DNA from: Corallococcus sp.
GTDB lineage: Bacteria; Bacillota; Clostridia; Christensenellales; CAG-314
Assembly: GCA_023667435.1 (NCBI GenBank)
Contig: JAMPAB010000011.1
Coordinates: 1-34,345, forward strand
Length of the DNA stretch: 34,345 nucleotides
Direction of reading: 5' to 3'
Positions within the stretch are counted from its first letter, which is position 1, and each line of letters begins with the position of its first letter. The position numbers and the translations under genes are program-made. Below are positions 22,029 to 31,355 of this stretch, one piece after another. The notes beneath the pieces are model-generated. The model ran no database searches. It saw only the letters and a list, made by a program, of their open reading frames with translations, and was not told the origin of the DNA.

Positions 22029-22757
22029 TTACTGCGCAGAACGGGCGTACGATTGCAGCAAGCCGTTGAGAGCGACGTTTAATTTGCGCTGCTGCTCTAC
22101 GCTGCGTCCGTCGTCCAATCCTTTACTGCGCAGAAGCTCCGAAGCGCGACCCAACACGGTATCGTCTACTTCGCGTTTGTCGAGTTTGCAAAGTTCGCGG
22201 AACGCGCCGTCCGCATCGGCGGAATCGACGGGTTTCTTTTCCGCCTGACGGTTTAGCTCCGATACAAAACGCGCGAAAATCTGTTTGGCGCGTTTTTCTT
22301 TGCGCTTAAACAGCAGTTTGTTAATAATCAAGACAAGCGCGAACGCCAACCAGAATATGCCCTGAAACATAATGTACCCTCCGCTTCGTATGCCGAATGC
22401 GAACGCGACTACGTACAGCGAACTTATTACTGCCGCAAGTATAAACGCGCGCGTTAAGCGAAGTTTGTTCTTGATCGGGGCGAATTCGAAAACGAGCGAC
22501 GGTTTTTCCGCGCCGCTGTTTACGTATGCGCGCCATTGACGTTTGTACTCCGAAGGAACGGCGTTGACGTACTGTTCTGTTTTGCGCGGAAACGCCGCCA
22601 CTTTACGCGTGCATGCGGTCAGTTTTTTGTTTTGTTTGCGATATACGTTTTTCGTAAAATTACTCACGGCGAACAAAATCAGGATAAGCGCCGCAAAAGC
22701 TAAAATTACGAAATCGTAACGCGCGATGAATTGAAAAAATATTTGAATGTATTGCAT
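22029..22757 (-). CDS. hypothetical membrane protein
   Basis: This encodes 242 residues from the ATG at 22757, chosen for GGAGG nine bases upstream; the longer frame lacks such a site. Membrane helices are visible at about 15-34, 103-122 and 127-150. A basic cytoplasmic region (about 38-100, many Lys and Arg) lies between the first and second, and a charged helical C-terminal domain (about 150-242) follows. The family is not recognised. It is transcribed alone, between the addA and uvrC terminators. The 220 bases upstream contain only an inverted repeat TTGAC/GTCAA, with no convincing promoter. Confidence 0.75.
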   Translation of the reverse strand: MQYIQIFFQFIARYDFVILAFAALILILFAVSNFTKNVYRKQNKKLTACTRKVAAFPRKTEQYVNAVPSEYKRQWRAYVNSGAEKPSLVFEFAPIKNKLRLTRAFILAAVISSLYVVAFAFGIRSGGYIMFQGIFWLAFALVLIINKLLFKRKEKRAKQIFARFVSELNRQAEKKPVDSADADGAFRELCKLDKREVDDTVLGRASELLRSKGLDDGRSVEQQRKLNVALNGLLQSYARSAQ

Positions 22758-22979
22758 TGTAACCTCCGTTTTATTTATGTACGTTGAAGCGATTGAATGT
22801 AGCAAGATTACGCAATATGCGCGTCGCGCGGAAGATACTTTCTGTTTCCCTGTCGTTACATATCGGTACCGACTAGATTGTTGACATAAACAACGTCAAG
22901 TAAACGGAAAGTCGGATTTTTTTAAATATTATCGCGTCGGAATTTCAACGGTTCTGCGTCTTATGACGTTTTAAACGGA

Positions 22980-23011
22980 ACGGCGCGGCGGAGTTTGCTC
23001 CGCCGCGCCGT
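22980..23011 (-). terminator. terminator of the addBA operon
   Basis: A perfect 14-bp stem with a 4-base loop (ACGGCGCGGCGGAG/CTCCGCCGCGCCGT). The minus-strand tail TTCCGTTTAAAA is not a clean T-run, but the stem is very stable. Confidence 0.75.
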
Positions 23012-23050
23012 CTGAACGATTACGCCGAAAAACATTTTATTACGTTGCGT

Positions 23051-26000
23051 TTACATTTTAATCAATTTGTTGTCCGCAATCGAAAGTATAAAACATCGAA
23101 CGTCCGATATTCCGCATATTTGCCGTACCGCCGTTTTGTAGCTGTTTAATTGCGCTTTATACCTACTTTCCGCTTTGTCGCTTCGGGCGGTATACTTAAA
23201 GTCGATAACCGTCGCTTTGTCGCCGTTTATTACAAGCAGATCTATTACGCCCTGCAACATAACCTCGTCGCTGTAAATACCGTCGGGAGCAAGTTCGTTA
23301 TAGGGAGCGTAAAGCATAAACGGCAACTCGTGATAGACCTTGCCTTCGGCAAGGATTTTACGTAATTCGGAGTTATTGAGAGTATTGAAAATCAAATCCG
23401 CGTCGAGCCGCTCGGCAAACCGTTGCTCGATTTGTCCGTCGTTGACAAGCGAAGATATCGTCTCCGCTATTTCCGATTTGTCTGCGTCGTAGCTTACGTA
23501 CTGATAAACCTTGTGATAGGCGGTGCCTACGTAATTGCGATCGTTATCCGCGACGATTACGTAATCCGCCTGCTCGCCCATGTCTATATACGATTTGTCG
23601 AGAGCGGAGCTTACTATTTTGGACGGCATAGACGTTTGATTTTTGTACGGATATTCGTAACCGATACGCTCCGCCACCTTGTCGTAGTCCGTTTCCTGCT
23701 CGCACATGTCGGATTGCGTCGATTCCGAAGTCTCCTCTTGCGGGATTTCGCGTATGACGTTTATTTCCGTCGAGTTGTCGCGGAAATCTTGCGCGGAGAC
23801 GATTTTATCCCTAAGCACGGCAAGCATCCAATCCATATGAGACGTAGCTTTCGTCGTGAGCTTAGGCAAAGCGGTTAATTGTTTTTCGCTTACCTGCCCC
23901 ACCAGATTCAGTACGAATTTTGCGCGAGTCATTGCAACGTACAGCAAACGCATTTCTTCTTCTTTTTCCTTGACGGAGTTAAACATATTGCATGCGACTG
24001 CGGCAAACGTAGGCGAGTAACGCATATTGTCGAAATTATAATAAGGCATTGCCAGTCCCAAATCGAGATTGCGCGATACTGCGTCTCTTCCCGAATGGAA
24101 ACGGCGCTCCAACTCGGCGATGATTACAACGGGAAATTCCAACCCCTTCGAAGCGTGCATCGTCATTATGCGTACGGCGTTTGTCTGTCCCGTTCCCTCG
24201 TCTACGCGATAGTCGTCTGCCTCGTCTACGTAAGACAAAAATCTGTCGATGCTCTGCGCGTACGGCGCGTCCTTTACGCTGTCGATGAAATTGTACATTT
24301 TACGGATACGCAATCCGCAGTTGGGCAGTCCCTGAACGTACAATCGGTATCCCGTAAGTTCCATCGCTTTGAGAATAACCTCGCACACGGAAGCGCTGCG
24401 CGAATAAAATCTCAATTCTTCCAAAAGAGAAAGGGTTTCGTTTATTTTGCGGGATATCTCGTTGTCGGCGTATTTTTCCGCATACTGTATCAACCGCTCG
24501 TAAAACGGAATCCGTCCCTCAGTATCCAAACGGATTTCGCCCAGTTCGCTTTCGGTAAACTGCCCGAAAGGAGACAGGCATACTCCTACGATGTAAACGT
24601 CGTTGTACGGATTGTCAAGCGCGCGCAAAAGGTTGATTAAATCTTTGATTTCCTTTGTGGAAAACCCGTCCGCTTTGAAGTTTGCGGCAACGGGGATATT
24701 CGCCGCAACGAGCGAATTATATATATCCGTAGCTTCCTCTTTGAGAGACCTCATAAGAATAACGATATCTCCGTACCCTATTCGGCGAGTTTTTCCATCC
24801 TTGTCTTCATAGACCGTTCCGACATATTCTTTTATACGCTTGACGATTAAATCGCCCTGCCGTACGCCGCCGCTCGGTTCCTCTTCGGCAGTAATATCGT
24901 AAACGTCCTCCGCTTCGCGTTTTTCCGCAGAATCGGTTACAAGCAGATCGATTCGGGCAGACGCCGTTTTTAATTTTGGCAATTCGCTTCCTCGCAGCTG
25001 CGCGTCGGCGGCGTAATCGACCTTGCCGAACGACGCCGTCATGATACGGCAAAACACGTCGTTGACAAAATTTAAAATTTCGACGTTACTGCGAAAATTG
25101 TCGTTTAATTCCTCGACTTGTCCCGTCCCGTCGGATTTGTACTGTCTGTATTTATTTACGAATATCGACGGTTCGCAACCGCGAAAACCGTAAATGGACT
25201 GTTTTACGTCTCCCACCATAAAAAGATTGCTTTCCGTCGACAGCGCGGAAACGATTGCCTCCTGCACGGGGTTGGTATCCTGATATTCGTCTATAAAAAT
25301 CAGTTTGTATCTTTCGCGAATGGATGCGCGCGCTTCTTCGTCCCTAAGCAAACGTAAAGTCAAATGTTCCAAATCGTTGAAATCTACTCCGCCGCGTTCT
25401 TTTTTTGCGGCATAATACGTCGCATCGAAACGCTCGACTATCTCTGCCAGTTTGTCAAGATACGGCACGGTATTTACCGTTTCCTGCCAGATTGTTTCCG
25501 CTTTCTCTCCTCGACAAACCGATGCGTATTTGTCTATAAATTTACCGCAGTCGTCTACAATACTTTTATAGTCCTCGCGTATACGGTTTTCGATTTCCTT
25601 ATCTACGCCGAAGTCTGTTTTCTGACTGCGGTTCGGAATCTTTTCGAACGACAGTTTGTAGACGTCGAATAGCGCGTTTTCGAAATTGTCGAAACGCGTA
25701 GCGCGCAGTTTTTCCGCATTTTGCTTAAAGACGTCTGCAAACGTCAATCCTTCGGCTATGCTTCGTTCGTATAAATTCTCCAAATTATCCGCGTAATAAC
25801 CGACGCTTTCCTTTATATCGTTTTTAAGCGTTACTATAAAAGGATTTTCCTCGCTGTAATTAAGCAGATTGTCGCGTTTGTTTAAATACCATTCGTGGAA
25901 ATTTTCTATACAACGGGAAAAATCGTACAAATCGAAAATAACTTTTTCGAAGTTTGCCTCTTGACGGGATTTTGCGAAAATACGGTAAACCTTTTTAAAA

Positions 26001-26443
26001 GTTTCGTCTTTCTCGGCAAAGTATTGCAGAAAAACCTCGTTAAGAGCATTCTTGCGCAAGGTCGCTACGACGTTGTTGTCTAATATAGTAAAAGACGGAT
26101 CTATATCGACGACGTAAAAATAGTTTCGCAAAAGTTCGCTGCAAAAAGAATGCAGCGTAGATATGCTTGCGCCGTCCAAACGCTCTAATTGCTCGAACAA
26201 CCGTTTGTCGTTTCGACGCTCGGCAAGTTTCGACGCCAAACGGTTCTTCATTTCGGCGGCGGCGAGGTTGGTAAACGTAACGACGACAATTTCCGAAACG
26301 TCGGCGCCTTCGGCAAGCAAAGAAACTATTCTTTCTATCATTACGGTGGTTTTCCCCGTGCCTGCCGAAGCGGAAACAAGCATATTTTTTCCGCGATCCC
26401 GTATTACGTTTTGCTGCGATTGCGTGTAGTTTTTCTCGCTCAT
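23051..26443 (-). CDS. addA: ATP-dependent helicase/nuclease subunit A (AddA)
   Basis: This encodes 1130 residues, full length. AddA is the 3'-5' helicase and one nuclease of the AddAB complex, which resects double-strand ends to a Chi-type site for RecA loading; it is the Bacillota counterpart of RecBCD. Superfamily 1 motifs include Walker A at 24-32 (SASAGTGKT), Walker B with FIDEYQDTN at about 385-395 and VAMTRAK-type motif VI (LLYVAMTRAK). The C-terminal PD-(D/E)XK nuclease is seen in GVIDLLVINGDKATVIDFKYT (about 1065-1085). The ATG overlaps the addB stop by four bases (ATGA), giving coupled, roughly equal synthesis of the two subunits. Confidence 0.97.
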   Translation of the reverse strand: MSEKNYTQSQQNVIRDRGKNMLVSASAGTGKTTVMIERIVSLLAEGADVSEIVVVTFTNLAAAEMKNRLASKLAERRNDKRLFEQLERLDGASISTLHSFCSELLRNYFYVVDIDPSFTILDNNVVATLRKNALNEVFLQYFAEKDETFKKVYRIFAKSRQEANFEKVIFDLYDFSRCIENFHEWYLNKRDNLLNYSEENPFIVTLKNDIKESVGYYADNLENLYERSIAEGLTFADVFKQNAEKLRATRFDNFENALFDVYKLSFEKIPNRSQKTDFGVDKEIENRIREDYKSIVDDCGKFIDKYASVCRGEKAETIWQETVNTVPYLDKLAEIVERFDATYYAAKKERGGVDFNDLEHLTLRLLRDEEARASIRERYKLIFIDEYQDTNPVQEAIVSALSTESNLFMVGDVKQSIYGFRGCEPSIFVNKYRQYKSDGTGQVEELNDNFRSNVEILNFVNDVFCRIMTASFGKVDYAADAQLRGSELPKLKTASARIDLLVTDSAEKREAEDVYDITAEEEPSGGVRQGDLIVKRIKEYVGTVYEDKDGKTRRIGYGDIVILMRSLKEEATDIYNSLVAANIPVAANFKADGFSTKEIKDLINLLRALDNPYNDVYIVGVCLSPFGQFTESELGEIRLDTEGRIPFYERLIQYAEKYADNEISRKINETLSLLEELRFYSRSASVCEVILKAMELTGYRLYVQGLPNCGLRIRKMYNFIDSVKDAPYAQSIDRFLSYVDEADDYRVDEGTGQTNAVRIMTMHASKGLEFPVVIIAELERRFHSGRDAVSRNLDLGLAMPYYNFDNMRYSPTFAAVACNMFNSVKEKEEEMRLLYVAMTRAKFVLNLVGQVSEKQLTALPKLTTKATSHMDWMLAVLRDKIVSAQDFRDNSTEINVIREIPQEETSESTQSDMCEQETDYDKVAERIGYEYPYKNQTSMPSKIVSSALDKSYIDMGEQADYVIVADNDRNYVGTAYHKVYQYVSYDADKSEIAETISSLVNDGQIEQRFAERLDADLIFNTLNNSELRKILAEGKVYHELPFMLYAPYNELAPDGIYSDEVMLQGVIDLLVINGDKATVIDFKYTARSDKAESRYKAQLNSYKTAVRQICGISDVRCFILSIADNKLIKM

Positions 26444-29400
26444 TTCTTCACCGTTTTGTCTATTGTAGTCCGAAGAATTTTATCCGTTACCTTGCGCGCG
26501 TTGTAAACGAATACGTCGCCGAAATGACAAATATCCTTGTAGTCGCAGTACGAACAAACGCCTTCGTAGGGATTGACGGCAGCATACCCCTTGCTCATAA
26601 GATTGCCTGCGTTTGCAATAAGCCTGAACGCGTATTCTATTTGATTGTCGAATTGCTCGTCCGTAAGCAGTTTGCCTGTCTGCCTGCTCAGATCTCCGCT
26701 TTTGTTGAGCTTAAGACCCAACTTCTCGCTTGCGCCGCTTGCCAGCTTAACGTCGATTGCTTTCGCCGTTTCGACGTCGTCGAGCGTACGCCCGTTGTAC
26801 GTGTAAATCTTTTCCTGATTTATCTCCGCAAAATTATTGTGCATATTAAAGTAGTAAAAACCGGCGGGTCTAAGCTTCGGTTTTAAATTAAGCACCGCTT
26901 TTACGTATACCGGCAGTTGCATTTTATGCCCGACGTACAAATCCCTTTCGGTATATTGAGAAGCGTGAGCGCCGCTCTTGTAATCGATTACGATGAATTT
27001 GTCTCCCAATACGTCGACGCGGTCGATCTTGCCCACCAACGAAAATTTTCCTTCGTCGAATTCGACCTCTACCGCAGGCGCGTCCCCTCCTATACCGAAC
27101 GCCAACTCCGTTACAAGATTCTTAAACTTAGAATTGTAAAGCTGTTCCTTTACCACGCAGCACATACGGATGCTTTCCGCCTTAAGCTGTTCTAAAGCGC
27201 CTTCCATTTTCGGATCGGAACGCATACCCTTGTAGAAATCGTCGGATAAAGCGTCGTCGAAACATTTCGTCGCTTTTGACCGAGTGTCTTCCGCCGTTTC
27301 CTCCGCCGTCATATCTCTTACGTAATTTTCCAAAACCGCATGCAGAATATTGCCTAAATCGGCGGTTTGCAATTCGGCAACGGAACGAGGCTTGACGTTT
27401 AAACCGTACTGTATATAGAAACGGTACGGGCATTTGAAAAAGTCGGTAAGCTGACTTACGCTTGTGGAAGAATTTTTCAGATACAGCTCTCGCCCTCTGA
27501 CAACGGCGATTCGTTTTCCGTCCTTCTTAAATTCATACCGTTGCGTTATATCCGCATACTTCTCCTTCAACAATGCGTACGACGGCATTTTGACGAACTG
27601 ATTGTCTTTAAGCTTGCGCGTATTGAAAACGACCTTCGCTATCGCTTGTTTCTCGGTGTACGCTTCTTCGTCTGCGGTTGCGGTGGGAGCAAGAGGTTTT
27701 CCGCAAACGGTAAACAATTTGCAAAGCTCTTCCACAAACGGGGAAGGAACGAGCGCGTTTGCTCCGTCCGTTTCCGTATAGGAAACGTACAGTTTTTCCG
27801 ACGGTTCCTGCAACAGTTGGAACAGACTGAAACGCTCGCGTTTATTTTCGGTGAAAATCTGCGGTTCGACGTTGATTCCCGCATTTGTCAGATCTTTAAT
27901 ATTCGAGTCGGTTAGCAGTTTACAGTCTTTTTTAATTATGGGCATTGCGCCGTAATTCGCTCCTAAAAGCGCAAGAAACTTTACGTCGTGTTTGCGAGCC
28001 TTAGCCATATTCGCAAAAATTACGCAATCGTTGGAAACGGGCAGAACGGAGATTTTAACCGCAGCTATGCCGACGGTCAGCGTTTTGATAAACTCGTCTA
28101 ATTTAACGTACCTGCCGCCCAAAACACGCTCCGCCTGCGTTAATACCTGCTCGAATTTTTCCTGCGACTGCGCGGTTGCCTTCGCTTCGAAAACAAGTCC
28201 GCGCTTTTCCTGCAATTCTGCGAATTTTTCGTTGCGTTCGTTTAGCTCCGACACTCGAATAAGCTTGCGCGCAAGCTCGACGTAATCCGAAACTTTACCT
28301 GACGGCGGAACCGCGACTGCCTTATAAAGCGCGTTGAATTTTTCTCTGAAAGAATTTACTCTGTCGAAATACGGCTCGTTTTTTCCCAACGTGAATCCGT
28401 CGTAACGGAACGAAACGTTGTATTTGAGACAGTAATTTTCAAATAAATACACGTCGTCGTTATCTCTGCCGTTTTCAAGATCTGCGCAGAACAAATAATT
28501 TTTAACAAAAGGCAAGACGCTGCTAAACTTACCGTTGTTGCGGCACAGCGTAAAGTAATCCGTCACGTATCTTGCATACGGGTGCGCCGAAAGCGCGTAT
28601 TGTCTGTCGCAAAAATAAGGGATATCGAATTCGTCGAACACGGTGCTTACGGAATTCGAATAACTGTTGACGTCGCTTGTGACTACGTATACGTCTTTAA
28701 ATCTTCCGCCGTTTCGGACGTAATTCTGAATACGGCACGCCAACGAGTAAACCTCCTGCACGCGAGTGGCGCCCTGATAAATTTCAATAAATCCGTCTCC
28801 TCTCGTCGGTTTGTATTCGCCGTATCTGTACAAATTGCGACCTATCTGCTTTACATAAGAATTAGTATGCTTTTCTTCTTCTATTATGTTCGGGGTTATT
28901 CCGTTTTTGGCGCAAACGGACATAATGCCGTTGTATATATCGTCCAAATACAAATACTTATCTTGCGGATTTTTTCCGACGCAACATGCTACGGTAACTC
29001 CGAGACTCTCCGTCGTCAGTTTTTCCACAATACTAAGTTCCTGCGCGGAAAGGTTGTCGAAATCGTACAAATAAAAATAACTGTTTTCAACAATCGGCGA
29101 TCCCTCGATACTGTCTATCAGCAAATCCATTTTATCTGCGGAATCCACGAAACGTCCGCAGGAATAATCCGAGTACGCCTGATACAGCAGACTTATATCG
29201 TGAACTTTGCCCTTGACGTTGCGGGGTAAATCTTCTCTGAAGAGCTGTCGGGGCGAAATTCTGCAATACTTCATCATACTGATCGTGTCGTACATATCTT
29301 CGACGAATCCCGACGTATCGACCCCCTTTGTATAACAGACAAGTCTGTCGCGGTTATCCTGAATTATGCTGCCCAACGCCATTATTCCCGCCTGTTTCGA

Positions 29401-29634
29401 AAGGTACTCGAACTCAGGCAAAATTTCCGCCGCAAGACGGCGGAAGGTTCGAACCTGCGCGTTAAAGCTTCCTCCGATTGCTTTAAGCAGTTGACGTTCC
29501 GCTTCGAGCGAGGCGCGATCGGGCACTATAATCGTGTGCATAACGGACAGATTACGTTTATCGACGCGCTTAATTGTATCCGTTACGAATTCCGACGCGG
29601 ATTTCATTGTATTTGTCTTATAAATTGTTATCAT
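26440..29634 (-). CDS. addB: ATP-dependent nuclease subunit B (AddB)
   Basis: This encodes 1064 residues, somewhat shorter than Bacillus AddB. It partners AddA in end resection and supplies the second nuclease and Chi recognition. The C-terminal nuclease reads GKIDRVDVLGDKFIVIDYKS (about 868-888). It is framed by the four cysteines of the AddB iron-sulfur cluster, one at about 735 (FKCPYRFYIQYGL) and three at about 1027-1036 (CSYCDYKDIC). The N-terminus begins MITIYKTNTMKSASEFV, where Bacillus AddB carries a GRSGSGKT P-loop, so no Walker A is present. The first ATG fits the family's first strand, yet lies only 6 bases after the -10 box, implying a leaderless mRNA. Confidence 0.93.
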   Translation of the reverse strand: MITIYKTNTMKSASEFVTDTIKRVDKRNLSVMHTIIVPDRASLEAERQLLKAIGGSFNAQVRTFRRLAAEILPEFEYLSKQAGIMALGSIIQDNRDRLVCYTKGVDTSGFVEDMYDTISMMKYCRISPRQLFREDLPRNVKGKVHDISLLYQAYSDYSCGRFVDSADKMDLLIDSIEGSPIVENSYFYLYDFDNLSAQELSIVEKLTTESLGVTVACCVGKNPQDKYLYLDDIYNGIMSVCAKNGITPNIIEEEKHTNSYVKQIGRNLYRYGEYKPTRGDGFIEIYQGATRVQEVYSLACRIQNYVRNGGRFKDVYVVTSDVNSYSNSVSTVFDEFDIPYFCDRQYALSAHPYARYVTDYFTLCRNNGKFSSVLPFVKNYLFCADLENGRDNDDVYLFENYCLKYNVSFRYDGFTLGKNEPYFDRVNSFREKFNALYKAVAVPPSGKVSDYVELARKLIRVSELNERNEKFAELQEKRGLVFEAKATAQSQEKFEQVLTQAERVLGGRYVKLDEFIKTLTVGIAAVKISVLPVSNDCVIFANMAKARKHDVKFLALLGANYGAMPIIKKDCKLLTDSNIKDLTNAGINVEPQIFTENKRERFSLFQLLQEPSEKLYVSYTETDGANALVPSPFVEELCKLFTVCGKPLAPTATADEEAYTEKQAIAKVVFNTRKLKDNQFVKMPSYALLKEKYADITQRYEFKKDGKRIAVVRGRELYLKNSSTSVSQLTDFFKCPYRFYIQYGLNVKPRSVAELQTADLGNILHAVLENYVRDMTAEETAEDTRSKATKCFDDALSDDFYKGMRSDPKMEGALEQLKAESIRMCCVVKEQLYNSKFKNLVTELAFGIGGDAPAVEVEFDEGKFSLVGKIDRVDVLGDKFIVIDYKSGAHASQYTERDLYVGHKMQLPVYVKAVLNLKPKLRPAGFYYFNMHNNFAEINQEKIYTYNGRTLDDVETAKAIDVKLASGASEKLGLKLNKSGDLSRQTGKLLTDEQFDNQIEYAFRLIANAGNLMSKGYAAVNPYEGVCSYCDYKDICHFGDVFVYNARKVTDKILRTTIDKTVKK

Positions 29635-29640
29635 AGGATA

Positions 29641-29669
29641 ATTATATCATTTTAGCTTGCTTACCGCAA
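29641..29669 (-). promoter_or_regulatory. promoter of addBA, adjoining the start codon
   Basis: On the minus strand, TTGCGG (29664-29669), 17 bases, TATAAT (29641-29646). The A of the addB ATG is the seventh base after the -10 box, the expected +1. Confidence 0.7.
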
Positions 29670-29684
29670 TAGTTGAAATATTAA

Positions 29685-29714
29685 AAATACGCTTACTTTA
29701 CAATAAAGTAAGCG
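29685..29714 (-). terminator. terminator of the 29.7-30.8 kb lipoprotein gene
   Basis: A perfect 11-bp stem CGCTTACTTTA / TAAAGTAAGCG (29690-29700/29704-29714) with a 3-base loop, then TATTTTTA on the minus strand. Confidence 0.9.
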
Positions 29715-29743
29715 CAGCGTTTAATTTCGTAAAGCCGTTATTT

Positions 29744-30844
29744 TTAAGCGGCGTTTTCCTTAGGCGCGGTCAACGCGTTAATGATTTCGGGGTCGTGCGA
29801 TACCAACTCGTAAGAGAAATTGCCGACTCTGAAGCGCAGCGTCGAATACTTTGACGTCCTTGAACCGATACTGATAGCATTGCCGTCGAGATCCAACGAT
29901 TTTTCCGCGAGACTGTCCGGAACGTTGTATTGCACCATATACGGATATCCGTTGACGACGACGTTTACCGCATTGAGCTTAACGTAACAATTTCCGCCGT
30001 TATTCAATATTATATTCGTTTCGCGGTTAAGCGTAAACGATGCCGTAACGGTATCCTGACGGTAAGGATTAAACACCGAAACCGTAGGCGTATTTTGAAA
30101 ATCGTCGGCGGTTTTTCCCAAACTTCTTACGTACAGCAATATTTGATTCGCGTCGATAACGTTTGAAGAAGACAGTTTGTAAACCGTCGGTTCTTCGTCG
30201 TCCATCTTAACCGTTACGGATTTACCGCTTAAATTGTACTCGGCGGAAACTTCGTAGTCGGTTATGCCCTGATGCAGTTTGCCGAGATAAAAACCATGTA
30301 CTTTTGTAGAAGATTTCGACGGCGCCTGCGTAGAGTCGTTGCCGAATACGACGCTCGTTTCCGTAACCGAGCACAGGGTAATCAAACCTTCGTGATTTAC
30401 AAACGGATTGTCTGCTGCGTCGGGCGCGACAATAAATTGCTTCAAGTCTTCATAGCAATACAGCGCAGTTATGTATTCTTCTCTGTACTGAACGTACAAG
30501 GTTTGTTTTGTATTCAGCTCGCATTCCGTTGTGGTGGGATGCGTAAGATTGTATACGTATTGACCGCTTGCTTTGACGGGACGCACTTCGTCGGTCGAAT
30601 AGAATATCACGCTCTCCAAAGAGGACACTAACGTGTCTTTGCAATAATCTTCCTTTTCGTGCGTTTCCGATTTAAACCCGATGTTTACGGTATCGTCGGT
30701 GAAATCGGCAAGTTCGATATTGAACGCGAGCGATTCGTCTCCCGACCAACGGGCGGTTACGGTTGTCGTCGGGTTGGAACAAGCGGACAGACAAAGCGCC
30801 GCTGCCATTATTACGCCCAAAATTAACGCAAATCTTTTTTTCAT
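29744..30844 (-). CDS. hypothetical lipoprotein
   Basis: This encodes 366 residues. The signal peptide MKKRFALILGVIMAAALC ends in lipobox LSAC with Cys22, so it is exported and lipid-anchored. The mature part alternates short hydrophobic strands with polar turns (for example TTTVTARWSGDESLAFNIELADF), suggesting beta-sandwich domains; no membrane span or catalytic motif is seen. The family is not recognised. GGAG lies nine bases before the ATG and overlaps the end of a possible 33-codon upstream frame. It stands alone with its own promoter and terminator, between addBA and ftsH, in the same direction as both. Confidence 0.85.
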   Translation of the reverse strand: MKKRFALILGVIMAAALCLSACSNPTTTVTARWSGDESLAFNIELADFTDDTVNIGFKSETHEKEDYCKDTLVSSLESVIFYSTDEVRPVKASGQYVYNLTHPTTTECELNTKQTLYVQYREEYITALYCYEDLKQFIVAPDAADNPFVNHEGLITLCSVTETSVVFGNDSTQAPSKSSTKVHGFYLGKLHQGITDYEVSAEYNLSGKSVTVKMDDEEPTVYKLSSSNVIDANQILLYVRSLGKTADDFQNTPTVSVFNPYRQDTVTASFTLNRETNIILNNGGNCYVKLNAVNVVVNGYPYMVQYNVPDSLAEKSLDLDGNAISIGSRTSKYSTLRFRVGNFSYELVSHDPEIINALTAPKENAA

Positions 30845-30845
30845 T

Positions 30846-30947
30846 TTATTCTCCGTTTAAACGGACGACGGTAACCGTCTGAATTCCGTTTTCTGCAAAG
30901 AGTAATTCCGCAGTAAAGTCGCCTGCAAAATCACGCTGTTTTTTCAA
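30846..30947 (-). CDS. possible 33-codon leader peptide with TTG start
   Basis: Between the promoter and the lipoprotein gene a TTG-started frame reads LKKQRDFAGDFTAELLFAEN and ends RLNGE, stopping one base before the lipoprotein ATG. Codon use resembles genuine genes of this genome, and its last codons contain the next gene's ribosome site, as in coupled translation. The TTG would lie only about 4 bases from the predicted +1, so it would have almost no leader and no ribosome site, which is the main objection. Confidence 0.3.
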   Translation of the reverse strand: MKKQRDFAGDFTAELLFAENGIQTVTVVRLNGE

Positions 30948-30957
30948 TGTCGATTAC

Positions 30958-30986
30958 AGTATACCATACTTTCGCGTTTATGCCAA
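30958..30986 (-). promoter_or_regulatory. sigma-A promoter of the lipoprotein gene
   Basis: On the minus strand, TTGGCA (30981-30986), 17 bases, TATACT (30958-30963). The +1 would be near 30951, about 107 bases before the lipoprotein ATG. Confidence 0.75.
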
Positions 30987-31299
30987 CAATTATTGCAATT
31001 TTGCCCCAAACTGAAAATACATTGAAGCGTTTCGACAATTTACGTCAAAAATTCGTTTGATTTGATCCGATATGAAATAACGGCATACTTTTCATTTTCT
31101 TTTCTATATTCGGTACGACGCATCGAACAACGTATATCTGCGTCGATAAACGCGCGCGACTTAGTACAATCGAAAATCGGCAATCGTTAGCCATACAGTA
31201 GTCGAGCAGCTTATTATATATTATTGTCTCCTTACGTTCGAGCGCTATTGATAAAATTACGTATTTCGATGATTTTGAAATATGCGTCGCCCGTTACAA
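30987..31299. other. intergenic DNA, nothing recognised
   Basis: About 310 bases between the lipoprotein promoter and the ftsH terminator. AT-rich, with no convincing frame, tRNA, hairpin with T-run or repeat on either strand. Confidence 0.5.
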
Positions 31300-31333
31300 A
31301 ACGTAAAACCGCCGCAATATTATGCGGCGGTTT
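31300..31333 (-). terminator. terminator of ftsH
   Basis: A perfect 11-bp stem AAACCGCCGCA / TGCGGCGGTTT (31306-31316/31323-31333), followed on the minus strand by TTACGTTTTG. Confidence 0.85.
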
Positions 31334-31355
31334 AGGATTAAACTGTTGTATACTG

